Counted from the stretch's first letter, positions 17,208 through 26,252 are shown. The stretch: 64,000 nucleotides of DNA from CAIKBL01 sp050247235 (GCA_050247235.1 JBFWUN010000019.1:7342-71341); one strand, 5' to 3'. The notes: generated by a model not told the origin, from the sequence alone. Program-made: numbers and translations.

Positions 17208-17431
17208 GAGTCCTGTTCCTTGGGGAATGGCGAGCGGCGGTGCACCTGAACCTCAAGCCCAAGGGCATCGAGCACGCGCAGTACCCGGCCAATCTCCAAT
17301 GTGGGCTTGCCGTTCTCGAGTTCGGACAGGAAACGAGTCCCGATTCCGACCAGGCTCGCGAACTCGTCCTGTCGGAGCCCCAGTTGCTTTCGTTCACTCC
17401 GCACTCGTCTTCCGATCGCGTCGATATCCAT
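17204..17431 (-). CDS. hipB: HipB-like antitoxin, XRE-family repressor
   Basis: A 75-residue DNA-binding protein with a lambda-Cro/XRE helix-turn-helix (residues about 8-60: RRVRSERKQLGLRQDEFASL...GTRFLSELENGKPT). HipB proteins bind palindromic operators and HipA. The ATG at 17431 is preceded by AAGGA and gives the usual size; the frame continues 24 codons upstream without resemblance. Its stop overlaps the hipA start. Autoregulation is likely, since a perfect inverted repeat lies inside the predicted promoter. Confidence 0.88.
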   Translation of the reverse strand: MDIDAIGRRVRSERKQLGLRQDEFASLVGIGTRFLSELENGKPTLEIGRVLRVLDALGLEVQVHRRSPFPKEQDS

Positions 17432-17508
17432 GAATTCCTTCGTGAAATATTTCAGAACAGTCGAGTTATTACCTGATTGGACACCTTGAGCACTCTTTAA
17501 CACCGAAC

Positions 17509-17539
17509 TAGATACTTCTGGCGAATCAGAAGATTTTCA
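17509..17539 (-). promoter_or_regulatory. Predicted hipBA promoter with palindromic operator
   Basis: On the minus strand TATCTA (17509-17514) is a fair -10. The perfect inverted repeat CTTCTG-N6-CAGAAG (17515-17532) lies directly upstream of it and would overlap the spacer, with a weak -35 beyond. A palindrome between -35 and -10 is the normal place for an autorepressor such as HipB. The sequence differs from the E. coli HipB operator (TATCC-N8-GGATA). Confidence 0.45.
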
Positions 17540-17759
17540 CAGTTAATCATCCCGTACGGTACAAAAATATGGGTTTACATGCCGAGCGCGCTACATCCAC
17601 TTCGGACATAGCGCGCACGCACTCATCCAGGCACCGAATCGCGGGAAAAAGCCCGCACGTACTTCAAGTAAATTCTAAACTTTTCTTAAATACAAAGAAT
17701 ATTCAGATAGTTACAGGCGGATTCTGAAAATCCTAATTGATCGCAGACGGATGGCCGAA
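17540..17759. other. AT-rich intergenic region with two stem-loops, no gene seen
   Basis: Between hipBA and lhr is an A+T-rich stretch with no reading frame that I trust. It holds an 8-bp perfect inverted repeat (GCGCGCTA at 17586-17593 with TAGCGCGC at 17609-17616, 15-base loop) and a second hairpin (GCGGG at 17641-17645 with CCCGC at 17652-17656). On the minus strand the first is followed by a T-rich tract. Possible roles are the terminator of lhr, a small RNA, or remains of the transfer that brought hipBA. Confidence 0.4.
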
Positions 17760-20700
17760 TCACCGGCGTACGCGCCGGGCGCCTGCGCCGGGGCGATGTC
17801 CAATGAAGGCAGTGCGGACACGAACCTCGAGATCTGCCGGCACGTGCTTCAGCAGTCGCACCTCGTTACCAACCTTCACTGCAATCGGTTCGCCACCGAA
17901 CAGCACGAGATCTGACTGGAGCGTGGCGGGGATACGTACTCCTGGCGTCACGATCCCCGACAGATTCAGAGGATCAGTGGCGTTCACGATCACCATGCTG
18001 TCGCCGGTGCGGTTCCCGCGCGCTTGCCGCAATTCCGACAGCGCCTCTGGCAGCGCAAACTGCTCACCGGAGAAGCCCGCAACGAAGCGCCCCCCACGAA
18101 CCTCTCCACGCGATTCCTGGCGGCGGAGTTCCCGCAGGACATCGAGCCACGGGACAGGTAACCGTTCGCGCTCCACCAGTTTGCGAAACACGACCCCGTA
18201 ACGCCGCAGCAGCCGATGGGCCGCGATGACCGCTTCGTCACCCTGTGTCCGGGACTCCGCGCAAGGAACCAGCGACCAGCGCCCGGCATCTTCCACGCCG
18301 GCGGCCGACACCCCTCTTCGGCGCCCGCCGTTCAGCGGCTTGCGCCGGTTCTGCGGGGTGCTCAGCGCGCGTAGTCCCACCACGCTGTCGGACGTCGCCA
18401 GACCACTCGCGACCAGTTCGCCCAACGCGGCCTCGCACTGGCTGCGAAGCAGTCCCGTACCCGTCACGATCTCGTCGAAGAAAGTTGCGCCCTGGCGCCC
18501 CAGGTGGTCATGGAGACAGCGCGCAGCGTGACCCAGCAATACCCCGTTGCCAGTCGCCTCCGTGGCATTTTCCAGGCTGCGTAATGCTTCTGCGCGCGGG
18601 ACGAACATCACGGGCGTCGTGCGGTTGAAGTTCGCGACACGGCGAACCTCACGTCCGCCGGCGCGGAGCCAGCTGAAGCGCCCGTTCTGGGTCAGTCGAT
18701 CGAGATGTGTACCGTCGTAGTCACGCACGCGGAGCGGCAGCAGGGCATTCTCCCACGCGCCTGCAGGCGCCTCGAATCCGGCCAGCATCTCGAGCACGCG
18801 CTGCGTCGCCTGGACGCCTTCGACGCGTGCCTCCGGCGCGACAAACTGCCATCCCACCAGGAACCGCATAAAGTCCTGCGCGGACACCGGTTCAATTTCC
18901 GCTCGGAGCCGGTTGAGCGTGTAGCGATGAATTCGCGCGAGCAGGCGGCGCTCGCACCATTCGATCTCGCCCGAGTGCTCGGACGTATCGAAGGTACCGC
19001 GCAGGACCACCCCGCTCGCCTCCAGGCGCAGCAATTCCTGCTGCACGTCCGCGACTGGCAAGTGCATCTGCGCCGCAAGACTCGGCGCGGTCACCGCCCC
19101 GCATACATCAAGCCACCCGCGAACCACGTCCCGCAGCCACACGTCGCGTGCGCCTTGTGCAGGGGGATACGAGCCACGTCCGGTGACGACCTCGGCATTC
19201 GGCCAGAGTGCGGCCGCGCCCAGTGAATCGCCGGATACCCAGACCGAGGCCCCGTCGGGCAGACGCAGCGCCGCGGCGCGACGCTCTGCGACGAGTTCTG
19301 CGAACCAGCCGGCCAATTCCGCATCGATGCCGCCCGGCACGCCGCTGAATGTCGCCAGCACGCCCGGATCGACGGCGACAAGCACACTCAACGCATCGTG
19401 TAACTCATCGCGGTTGCGCGGGTTTGGCCATGCCTCCGCGCGAACGCGCGCAACAGCATCGGAATCGAGCGCGCCGAGATCGCGCGCCGTGTCGGCATCG
19501 AGCCAGCGTCGCGCGGCAACCGCCTGCGTGCGACGCTCCTCCAGCGGCGCGTCGTCGAGAAAGGCATACGGGTTGGCATTCAGAACCGCTTGCGCGAACG
19601 GTGAAGGAGCGGTGAGATCGCGTGTCACGAGCCGGCGCTCGCCGCGCTCGATCGAGCCGAGCAGTGCCTCGAGTCCGCGACAGTCCATGGCATCTTCCAG
19701 GCAGTCCTCGATCGCCTGTCGGACGAGCGGATGGTCGGGAATGTCACGTGACCCGCGCAGGTTCTCCGCACATGCGAGCTGGTCGGGGAAAACCACCGAC
19801 ACGAGGTCTTCCGCATACATGCGCATCAGCCTGGGGGGCGTCCGGCGACCGTGCCGACTGCGCTGAATCGCCAGTGCGCAGGACGCGACCCAGCGCCAGC
19901 GGACCGCGAACATCGGCGCGTCCAGCAATGCCTGCGTGAGCACCTCGCGGACATTTCCCGACTTCAGGTAGCGCCACACGTCATCCAGCGGAAAGCTGTG
20001 AACCGCTCCCAGCGAGATCACGATGGCGTCCTCGACCGCGGCAGCCTGCAGTTCGAAGTTGAATTGCCGGCAGAAGCGCTTGCGCAGTGCCAATCCCCAA
20101 GCCCGGTTGAGCCGGGAACCGAACGGAGAATGAATCACCAGTTGCATGCCTTCGGCTTCGTCGAAGAAGCGCTCCAGCACGAGTGTCTGCTGGGTCGGCA
20201 TCGCGCCGAGCGCGAGGTACCCTCCGGCGAGATAGTCGTAGATCTGTCCGGTGGATGCAGCATCCAGGCCTCGCGCCCGCAGCCATTCGCACGACTGTTC
20301 ACGGCGCACCGCGGGCGGCGACGCCTCGAAGCAGGCTGCGAATTCCCCGCGCAGACCCGCCACTGCACGGGAGACTTCGGCGCTGCGCGCCGGTGCCTCC
20401 CCCAACCAGAACGGCATGTTCGGCGGTTGCCCCTCCGCATCGGCAACGCGCACACAGGAGGACTCAACCCTCAGCACGCGCCACGAATTGTTGCCAAGCT
20501 GGAAAATGCTGCCCGGCAGACTCTCAATCGCGAAATCCTCGTTTACCGTACCGATGAACTGTCCTGAAGGCTCGACGAGCACGTCGTAATCCGCGGTGTC
20601 CGGGATCGCACCTCCACATGCGATCGCCACCAACCGCGCGCCGACGCGAGGGCGCACGCGACCATTGACGCGATCGAGGTGTACGTACGCGCTGCGCTTG

Positions 20701-22097
20701 CCCCGCGCGAACGCGTAACCCTCGTCGAGCATCGTCAACACGCTCATGAAGTCCTGGTGGGTCAGTGACCGATAGCAGTACGCCGACCGGCACAGTTCAA
20801 AGAGTTCCGCGAGTCGGAACTCTTCGCAGGCGATCGCGGCCACGACCTGCTGCGCCAGGACGTCCAGGGAGGGCCCGGCCACCCTGAGCTGATCGAGCTC
20901 TCCCCTGGCGAGCATGTCGAGCAGTGCCGCAGATTCGACCAGTTCGTCCCGGGTCTGCGGAAACAGCCGTCCCTTCGGGACCGCCCCGAGGCGATGCCCC
21001 GACCGTCCGACGCGTTGGAGCAGCGTCGCGAGCGCGCGCGTGGTGCCGATCTGGCACACGAGATCGACGTCGCCGATATCTATTCCGAGTTCGAGGGAGG
21101 CAGTCGCCACCAATGCCTTCAGACGCCCCTCCTTGAGTCGTTGCTCGGCATCGAGGCGCGCTTCCTTGGCCATGCTCCCGTGATGCGAGGTCACGACGTC
21201 CGCGCCCACGCGTTCACTCAGCGCCCGGGCCACCCGCTCGGCGAGCCGCCGGGTGTTCACAAAGACCAGCGTGGTGCGGTGCGCCTGAATCAGCGCCGCG
21301 ATCCGATCATGGAGTTCGTTCGCCGACTCCGTCGACAGCACTGCCTCGAGCGGCGCCGAAGGCAGTTCGATGCCAATGTCCCAGGCCCGCACGAAGCCCT
21401 CGTCGACGATCGTGCAATGTGCATCGAGCGCAGCTGCGCACGCCGTGCCGACGAGGAAACGGGCCACTTCCGGCAGCGGCTGCTGGGTTGCCGACAACCC
21501 GATGCGGCGCAACGGTCGGGCGGCGAGACGCGCAAGACGCGCGAGACTGAGCGCAAGGTGGGCACCGCGCTTGTTGCCGGCCAGCGCGTGTATCTCGTCC
21601 ACGATCACGGTGTGCGCGTGGCGGAGGATGTCCCGACCACCATCGCTGGTCAGCATGAGGTACAGCGACTCTGGCGTGGTTACGAGGATCTGAGGGGGAA
21701 GTCGGCGCATCAGCGCGCGTGCAGCCGGGGATGTATCGCCCGTCCGCACGCCGATGCGGATATCGACGTCCGGCAGACCCGCGGCGGCGAGCCCGGCACG
21801 GATCTCGCGCAGCGGGAACTCGAGGTTCTTCCGGATGTCATTGCCGAGCGCCTTCAGCGGCGAGACGTACACCACCTGCACGCCGGACGGCAGCTCGTCG
21901 TCGAGACCCTGGCGCACCAGGCCATCGATGACCCCCAGAAATGCCGCAAGTGTCTTGCCGGCACCGGTAGGTGCCGCCACCAGCAGGTGCCGTGGATCGG
22001 CAAATGCCTCCCACACGCGCGACTGCACCGGGGTCGGGCCGCCGAAGGTCCGACGCAACCAGGCTTCGACGATGGGATGAAAGCGGGCGCCGCGCAT
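17760..22097 (-). CDS. lhr: Large ATP-dependent helicase Lhr
   Basis: A 1445-residue superfamily 2 helicase. Motifs: Walker A APTGAGKT (42-49), motif Ia YVSPLKAL (77-84), VTTPESLYLML (about 139-149), DEIH box (167-170) and SAT (GLSATQ, about 195-200). Then come the second RecA domain, a winged-helix region and the long C-terminal domain typical of Lhr. Lhr proteins translocate 3' to 5' and are linked to DNA repair, but the physiological role is not fully known. The length is near that of E. coli Lhr (1538). I chose the ATG at 22097 because the family begins just before the Q-motif-like PTPVQ; the frame extends 153 codons upstream into the divergent trmO gene. No clear Shine-Dalgarno site is seen. 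Confidence 0.93.
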   Translation of the reverse strand: MRGARFHPIVEAWLRRTFGGPTPVQSRVWEAFADPRHLLVAAPTGAGKTLAAFLGVIDGLVRQGLDDELPSGVQVVYVSPLKALGNDIRKNLEFPLREIRAGLAAAGLPDVDIRIGVRTGDTSPAARALMRRLPPQILVTTPESLYLMLTSDGGRDILRHAHTVIVDEIHALAGNKRGAHLALSLARLARLAARPLRRIGLSATQQPLPEVARFLVGTACAAALDAHCTIVDEGFVRAWDIGIELPSAPLEAVLSTESANELHDRIAALIQAHRTTLVFVNTRRLAERVARALSERVGADVVTSHHGSMAKEARLDAEQRLKEGRLKALVATASLELGIDIGDVDLVCQIGTTRALATLLQRVGRSGHRLGAVPKGRLFPQTRDELVESAALLDMLARGELDQLRVAGPSLDVLAQQVVAAIACEEFRLAELFELCRSAYCYRSLTHQDFMSVLTMLDEGYAFARGKRSAYVHLDRVNGRVRPRVGARLVAIACGGAIPDTADYDVLVEPSGQFIGTVNEDFAIESLPGSIFQLGNNSWRVLRVESSCVRVADAEGQPPNMPFWLGEAPARSAEVSRAVAGLRGEFAACFEASPPAVRREQSCEWLRARGLDAASTGQIYDYLAGGYLALGAMPTQQTLVLERFFDEAEGMQLVIHSPFGSRLNRAWGLALRKRFCRQFNFELQAAAVEDAIVISLGAVHSFPLDDVWRYLKSGNVREVLTQALLDAPMFAVRWRWVASCALAIQRSRHGRRTPPRLMRMYAEDLVSVVFPDQLACAENLRGSRDIPDHPLVRQAIEDCLEDAMDCRGLEALLGSIERGERRLVTRDLTAPSPFAQAVLNANPYAFLDDAPLEERRTQAVAARRWLDADTARDLGALDSDAVARVRAEAWPNPRNRDELHDALSVLVAVDPGVLATFSGVPGGIDAELAGWFAELVAERRAAALRLPDGASVWVSGDSLGAAALWPNAEVVTGRGSYPPAQGARDVWLRDVVRGWLDVCGAVTAPSLAAQMHLPVADVQQELLRLEASGVVLRGTFDTSEHSGEIEWCERRLLARIHRYTLNRLRAEIEPVSAQDFMRFLVGWQFVAPEARVEGVQATQRVLEMLAGFEAPAGAWENALLPLRVRDYDGTHLDRLTQNGRFSWLRAGGREVRRVANFNRTTPVMFVPRAEALRSLENATEATGNGVLLGHAARCLHDHLGRQGATFFDEIVTGTGLLRSQCEAALGELVASGLATSDSVVGLRALSTPQNRRKPLNGGRRRGVSAAGVEDAGRWSLVPCAESRTQGDEAVIAAHRLLRRYGVVFRKLVERERLPVPWLDVLRELRRQESRGEVRGGRFVAGFSGEQFALPEALSELRQARGNRTGDSMVIVNATDPLNLSGIVTPGVRIPATLQSDLVLFGGEPIAVKVGNEVRLLKHVPADLEVRVRTAFIGHRPGAGARRVRR

Positions 22098-22226
22098 GCG
22101 CCGAGCGTAGCCTGAAAGTGCGGGCACCGGCCAGCCGGAGCACCGGACCCGGGAAGGCGGTTCGGGGTCGTTGAGTTTTCCCCTTCGGCCTTCGATGATC
22201 GGAGCCCCGCCTGGAGCAAGCGCACG

Positions 22227-22685
22227 ATGTCTGTGTCTTTCACGTGGACTCCCATCGGCACCGTCCAGACTGACATCCCCGACGAGGAGGTTCCCCGGCG
22301 ACGCCGTGAAATGCTTTCGACCATCGTCGTCGATCCGCGCTACGCGGCCGGCCTCGAAGGCGTGGAAGCCTACTCCCATCTCATTGTGCTGTTCTGGATG
22401 CACCGTGCGCCGCCGCCGGCATCGCTCGTATATCCCCCCCACGGCGGTGCCGACGAGACCCCGCGCGGCGCGTTCGCCCTCCGGGCACGCAACCGGCCCA
22501 ACCCGGTCGGGCTCGCAGTGGTCGATCTCGTGGCCCGCGAAGGGTCCCGGCTGCACGTACGACGGCTGGACGCATTCGACGGCACGCCCGTGCTCGACAT
22601 AAAGCCCTACGACTACTACGACGTCTTCACGGACATCCGCGTGCCGGCGTGGTCGAACAGCGCGCGCAATCGCGCGCGAACTTGA
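22227..22685 (+). CDS. trmO: tRNA (N6-threonylcarbamoyladenosine37-N6)-methyltransferase TrmO
   Basis: A 152-residue cytoplasmic protein of the TsaA/TrmO (formerly YaeB) family, which uses S-adenosylmethionine to methylate t6A37 of tRNA-Thr. The signature blocks are present in order: GVEAYSHLIVLFWMHRA, FALRARNRPNPVGLAVV and FDGTPVLDIKPYDYYDV. It is shorter than the 235-residue E. coli enzyme because the C-terminal domain is missing, which is common in this family. The ATG at 22227 lies after a GGAGCAAG site. It is divergent from lhr and followed 38 bases later by the IalB-like gene. Confidence 0.92.
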   Translation: MSVSFTWTPIGTVQTDIPDEEVPRRRREMLSTIVVDPRYAAGLEGVEAYSHLIVLFWMHRAPPPASLVYPPHGGADETPRGAFALRARNRPNPVGLAVVDLVAREGSRLHVRRLDAFDGTPVLDIKPYDYYDVFTDIRVPAWSNSARNRART

Positions 22686-22723
22686 GTGGTGGGTGCGTCC
22701 CGCAATGCGATAGAGTAGTCACC

Positions 22724-23266
22724 GTGACCGTTGTTTCCCCTTCGACGCACTCCGCTCGGCGACCTTTCGCGTATTGGCTGGGGTGCGTGCTCCTGTTCGC
22801 AGCGGGAATCGCGTACGGGCTGGAAGAAACCAACTTCGGCAGCTGGACCGCCAAGTGCGAACCGCCGCACGACGACAAACAGGGCGGCTGCTTCATTTTC
22901 CAGAATCTCGTGCTGCGCGAGGGCGGGCAACGCGTGCTCCAGATCGCCATCGGGTTCGTGCCCGACACCCGGGATCCAATCGCGTTGCTGAGCCTCCCGC
23001 TGGGGATCTCGCTGCCGCCGGGGGTGAGCATCGAACTTCCCACGGGTGAGCCCATGCATTTTCCGGTGGAGCGTTGCGAACCGAACGGCTGCCGGGCGGG
23101 GCTCAAGATCGGGCGCGACTTCCTGCAGGCGCTGCTTGATGCAGACACGATGACGGTTCGCTTTCACGACGGGCGGCGACAGCCAATCGAGGTTCCGCTA
23201 TCGCTGAACGGATTCAGCGACGGGCTTGATGCGCTCCGCCGCGAGAGAACGCCGCCGGCGCCCTGA
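22724..23266 (+). CDS. Exported protein of the invasion-associated locus B (IalB) family
   Basis: About 180 residues with an N-terminal signal peptide (about 1-32, ending VLLFAAGIAYG). Family traits are the W...C start of the mature domain (FGSWTAKCE), paired cysteines (C...GCF; CEPNGCRAG), LPLGISLPPGVSIELP, and the closing VPLSLNGFSDGLDAL. IalB was described in Bartonella invasion, but the family is widespread in free-living proteobacteria with unknown function. The start is a GTG at 22724 chosen for the signal peptide; a longer frame reaches back into trmO. It converges on the DUF192 gene with 5 bases between. Confidence 0.75.
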   Translation: MTVVSPSTHSARRPFAYWLGCVLLFAAGIAYGLEETNFGSWTAKCEPPHDDKQGGCFIFQNLVLREGGQRVLQIAIGFVPDTRDPIALLSLPLGISLPPGVSIELPTGEPMHFPVERCEPNGCRAGLKIGRDFLQALLDADTMTVRFHDGRRQPIEVPLSLNGFSDGLDALRRERTPPAP

Positions 23267-23271
23267 TTGCG

Positions 23272-23739
23272 TCAGCGCGGCGGCTCGCGCGCTGTGCGTC
23301 GCGCGCAATCCTGCAGCGCAGTCAGGTCGATGGTGGCCCCGCGAGCGCTGTCCAGGAACCGGGCCTCCCCCGCGCTGACCTCCAGCACGTAGCGGATCGG
23401 GACAGGCGCCCGGATCAGCGCAAGCGACAGGGGCTCCGTGTTGCGGGCCACGTGGCGCAGCGCGCCCGCGGCATCGAAGAACGCCATGTCGAGCGACAGG
23501 TGCGTGTTCTTCATCCACATGGCGACAGTGCGCTCGCTACCGAAATCGAACAGCATTCCGTGGCCCGCCGGCAAGGTCGTACGCGCCATCAGTCCCGTCG
23601 CCTGCGCCTCGCGCGTCAGGGCGAGCTCCACGTCAAATTGGACCGGCGACGTGCCGGCGACAGAAATCGCGATCCGGCAGACGGTATCCGCGGCTGACGC
23701 CATGCCGTGCGCGACACCCAGGACCGCGCCGATCACCAC
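23272..23739 (-). CDS. Exported DUF192 family protein
   Basis: About 155 residues. The DUF192 core is clear: LALTREAQATGLMARTTLPAG, MLFDFGSERTVAMWMKNTHLSLDMAFFDAAG and YVLEVSAGEA. The family fold is small and beta-rich, with no established biochemical function. A hydrophobic N-terminus (VVIGAVLGVAHGMASAA) acts as a signal peptide. The start is unsettled: I use GTG at 23739, since the first ATG (23703) would cut the signal peptide, and no ribosome-binding site decides it. It is divergent from the SRPBCC gene. Confidence 0.8.
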   Translation of the reverse strand: MVIGAVLGVAHGMASAADTVCRIAISVAGTSPVQFDVELALTREAQATGLMARTTLPAGHGMLFDFGSERTVAMWMKNTHLSLDMAFFDAAGALRHVARNTEPLSLALIRAPVPIRYVLEVSAGEARFLDSARGATIDLTALQDCARRTAREPPR

Positions 23740-23872
23740 CGCCGCCGCCCGCCGCCAGGTCCCGGGAAACCGGGGAATCGGCGTCTGGTCGCGTTGTCGG
23801 CAAGCGACTACACTGCCCGGCGCCCGTTGCCGCGGGTAACCCGTGCCATCCCTCAGAACCGGAGAACTTCGC

Positions 23873-24409
23873 ATGAGAACCCGTGCCTTCTGTCTGACGA
23901 TCTGCGCTCTGTTGGCAACTTCCGCACTCGCGCACGGACCGTCCCGCCAGAAAGTCACGCAGCACGTGACCATCAATGCCCCCGCCGCCACGGTGTGGGG
24001 AATCATCGCGGATTTCTGTGCCATTTCAACCTGGCACCCGGCCGTCGCGAAGTGTTCCGTCGAAGGCGGTAACGCGGTCGGCGCAAAGCGTACGCTCACC
24101 ATCGGCAAGTCTGACGGTCCGACAATCGTCGAAGAGCTGCAGGCATACGACGCCGCAGCGATGATGTATCGCTACAAGATCGTCAAGACCGACAACACCG
24201 TGCTCCCGGTCACGACCTACTCGTCGTTCCTCACGGTGCGCGACAACGGCGACTCCACCACTACCGTGGAATGGAAGAGCGGGTTCTACCGCGCGTACAC
24301 CAAGAACAACCCGCCCCCGGAACTGAGTGACGAGGCGGCACTTCGGGCAGTGACCGGGGTGTACGAAGCAGGCCTCGCCAACCTCAAGAAGCTCGCCGAG
24401 AAAGGTTGA
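23873..24409 (+). CDS. Exported SRPBCC (START/MxaD-like) domain protein
   Basis: A 178-residue periplasmic protein with a signal peptide (about 1-20, cut after ATSALA). The helix-grip fold is seen in VTINAPAATVWGIIADFCAISTWHP, the GAKRTLTI strand, and the long C-terminal helix (GVYEAGLANLKKLAEK). The nearest described relatives are MxaD-type periplasmic proteins of methanol or alcohol dehydrogenase clusters and polyketide-cyclase-like proteins; the ligand is unknown. A GGAGA site precedes the ATG at 23873. It is followed after 4 bases by a beta-propeller gene, so they form an operon. Confidence 0.8.
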   Translation: MRTRAFCLTICALLATSALAHGPSRQKVTQHVTINAPAATVWGIIADFCAISTWHPAVAKCSVEGGNAVGAKRTLTIGKSDGPTIVEELQAYDAAAMMYRYKIVKTDNTVLPVTTYSSFLTVRDNGDSTTTVEWKSGFYRAYTKNNPPPELSDEAALRAVTGVYEAGLANLKKLAEKG

Positions 24410-24413
24410 CTGC

Positions 24414-25361
24414 GTGCGCGCCCTGGGCGCCACGTTCGCCTGCGCCTTCCTGTGCACCCTGCACGTCGCCGCCGCGCCACGCGCGTTCGTGACGAACCAG
24501 GGCGCGGATTCGGTGACCGTCATTGACCTCGCGACGCATCGCCCGCTGCGTAACGTCCCGGTGGGCAAAGCGCCCGCCGGGATCGCGTTCTCCCGCGACG
24601 GGCGTCATGCGTTCGTGTCCACGCCCGCGGCACACGGGGTCAGCGTGGTGGATACACAGGCGCTGGTACAGACGGCGGCAATCGACTTTCCCGGCGAGGT
24701 CCTGGGGCTTGCCGCCGACCCGCGGCGGAACCGCATCTACGTGGCGGAATGGTACGCCCGCACCGTTCACATCGTAGACACCGTCACGCGTGCGCGCATC
24801 GGCCGCCTCGCCACCGGTGCGATTCCGGCAGGAGTCGCCGTCAGCGCGAACGGAAGCCGGCTCGTCGTCACCAACCGCGACGACGATACCGTCACCGTTT
24901 TTGCGCTTCCCGCAGGTCGCGAAATTGCGACACTTCGGGTCGGCAACGCGCCGTTCGGGGTGACGATCGCGCGCGATGGCGGCCGGTTCTTCGTGGCGAA
25001 CGTGCAGGGCGACTCGGTGACCGTCGGGGATCTGCGGACCCTGGAAATCACGGCGGAGATCCCGGTGGGTGATGCCCCTTACGCGATCGCGCACGATCCC
25101 GCACGCGAGCGCCTGTTCGTGACCAACCAGCAGTCGGGCGATGTATCGATAGTCGATCTCGGAAATTCACGGGAACGCGCGCGGCTGCCGGTGGGCGAGT
25201 ACCCGGAAGGTATCGCGTACGTGAAGTCACTCGATCGCTACTACGTCGCGAGCTGGTTCGACAATGAGCTCATCGTGATCGACGGCGCCACCGAGCGCGT
25301 GCTGACCCGGGTCCCCTGCGAAGACGGTGCCCGCGCGTTCGGAGATTTCGTACTGCCCTGA
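24414..25361 (+). CDS. Exported YVTN/YncE-like beta-propeller protein
   Basis: A 315-residue periplasmic protein. A signal peptide (about 1-21) precedes seven repeats of about 40 residues with the pattern AFVTNQGADSVTVIDL...VGKAPAGIAFSRDG, as in YVTN-repeat propellers such as YncE and the quinoprotein-associated propellers. Such proteins are binding or scaffolding modules, and some assist PQQ-dependent oxidation. The start is GTG at 24414, 4 bases after the SRPBCC stop, and translation is probably coupled. The pairing of an MxaD-like and a propeller protein recalls PQQ alcohol dehydrogenase loci, but no dehydrogenase is in the window. Confidence 0.85.
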   Translation: MRALGATFACAFLCTLHVAAAPRAFVTNQGADSVTVIDLATHRPLRNVPVGKAPAGIAFSRDGRHAFVSTPAAHGVSVVDTQALVQTAAIDFPGEVLGLAADPRRNRIYVAEWYARTVHIVDTVTRARIGRLATGAIPAGVAVSANGSRLVVTNRDDDTVTVFALPAGREIATLRVGNAPFGVTIARDGGRFFVANVQGDSVTVGDLRTLEITAEIPVGDAPYAIAHDPARERLFVTNQQSGDVSIVDLGNSRERARLPVGEYPEGIAYVKSLDRYYVASWFDNELIVIDGATERVLTRVPCEDGARAFGDFVLP

Positions 25362-25409
25362 GCGACGGTGAGTGTGCCGGGCGCCGAAGGTTTCGGCACG
25401 GTCGCGCAC

Positions 25410-26252
25410 TCAACCGGTTGCGAGCGCGGCGTGCAGCCCTACCCGAAAATCGACGCACTGCGGTGACCAGCCGAGACGCGCGAAACTGACCCGGGGGTCG
25501 ACTGCCTTGCCGCAGCGGTCGGGATCGGGGGGGTCGGCGAATCGCGGTGCAGGCGCCCGGATCATCGCCGCAAGCGCCGTGTAATACGCAGCGCGACGCA
25601 GCGGAGTGCCGTCGCTGGCAAGTTCGATCCGTGCCGCCGAATCGGCCCGCATGCTGGCGCACAGCGCTTCCACGGCGTCGTCCCGCTGCAGGAGATTCAG
25701 CCAGGCCATCGGCTGTCCCGGCAGCACCTCCCCTTCGCGTACGGCGCCAAGACCGATGACCCGTCCCGGTCCATAGAGCCCGGCAAGGCGCACGATGCGT
25801 CCTGCAGTCTCGCTCAGCCACGCCTGTTCGATGTCCAAGAGGCGTTGCTGCCGGGGGGTCGTGGGCTCGACGGGTGTTTCCGGCCCCACCGTCGCGCCGC
25901 CACGTTCGCCATGAATGCCGGTACTCGAACTGAGCACCGCACGGCGCACCGGAAGCGTTCGCAGCCAGGCGAAGAGCCGCTCCCGCAGCACCGGCGTCGC
26001 CAGTGCGGACGGGGTGAGTACGCAGTAGACATCCAGTGCATCGATGACATCCTGCATCAGGACGCGTGTCGTCTTCGACGTGTCCGCGGTATCAAACGTG
26101 ATGCCATGCGCGTGCGGGAGTTCGCGCGCAAGCGCGGCCATCCGGGTCTGGGTGCGCACGGTGAAGTACACGGGTCGATCAGCTTCACCCAGGCGACGGA
26201 CGAGCGCCGTTCCGAGGTAGCCGCAGCCGACCACCAGGGTTCCGACGCGCAT
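25410..26252 (-). CDS. NAD(P)-dependent epimerase/dehydratase-like protein (extended SDR)
   Basis: A 280-residue Rossmann-fold protein. The N-terminal VVGCGYLGTALVRRL is the dinucleotide-binding loop of the YeeZ-like/atypical extended SDR group. SSSTGIHGERGG holds the serine and, instead of the usual catalytic Tyr-x3-Lys, shows no clear match. RLAGLYGPGR is a conserved epimerase-type block. The substrate is unknown. The ATG at 26252 shares its first base with the stop codon of the upstream alpha/beta hydrolase gene (TGATG), so the two are translationally coupled. Confidence 0.78.
   Translation of the reverse strand: MRVGTLVVGCGYLGTALVRRLGEADRPVYFTVRTQTRMAALARELPHAHGITFDTADTSKTTRVLMQDVIDALDVYCVLTPSALATPVLRERLFAWLRTLPVRRAVLSSSTGIHGERGGATVGPETPVEPTTPRQQRLLDIEQAWLSETAGRIVRLAGLYGPGRVIGLGAVREGEVLPGQPMAWLNLLQRDDAVEALCASMRADSAARIELASDGTPLRRAAYYTALAAMIRAPAPRFADPPDPDRCGKAVDPRVSFARLGWSPQCVDFRVGLHAALATG

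Noticed and set aside
15966..17431. Ordinary active HipBA persistence module
   Set aside because: The catalytic, metal-binding and autophosphorylation positions are all changed in HipA, so standard kinase toxicity is not supported.
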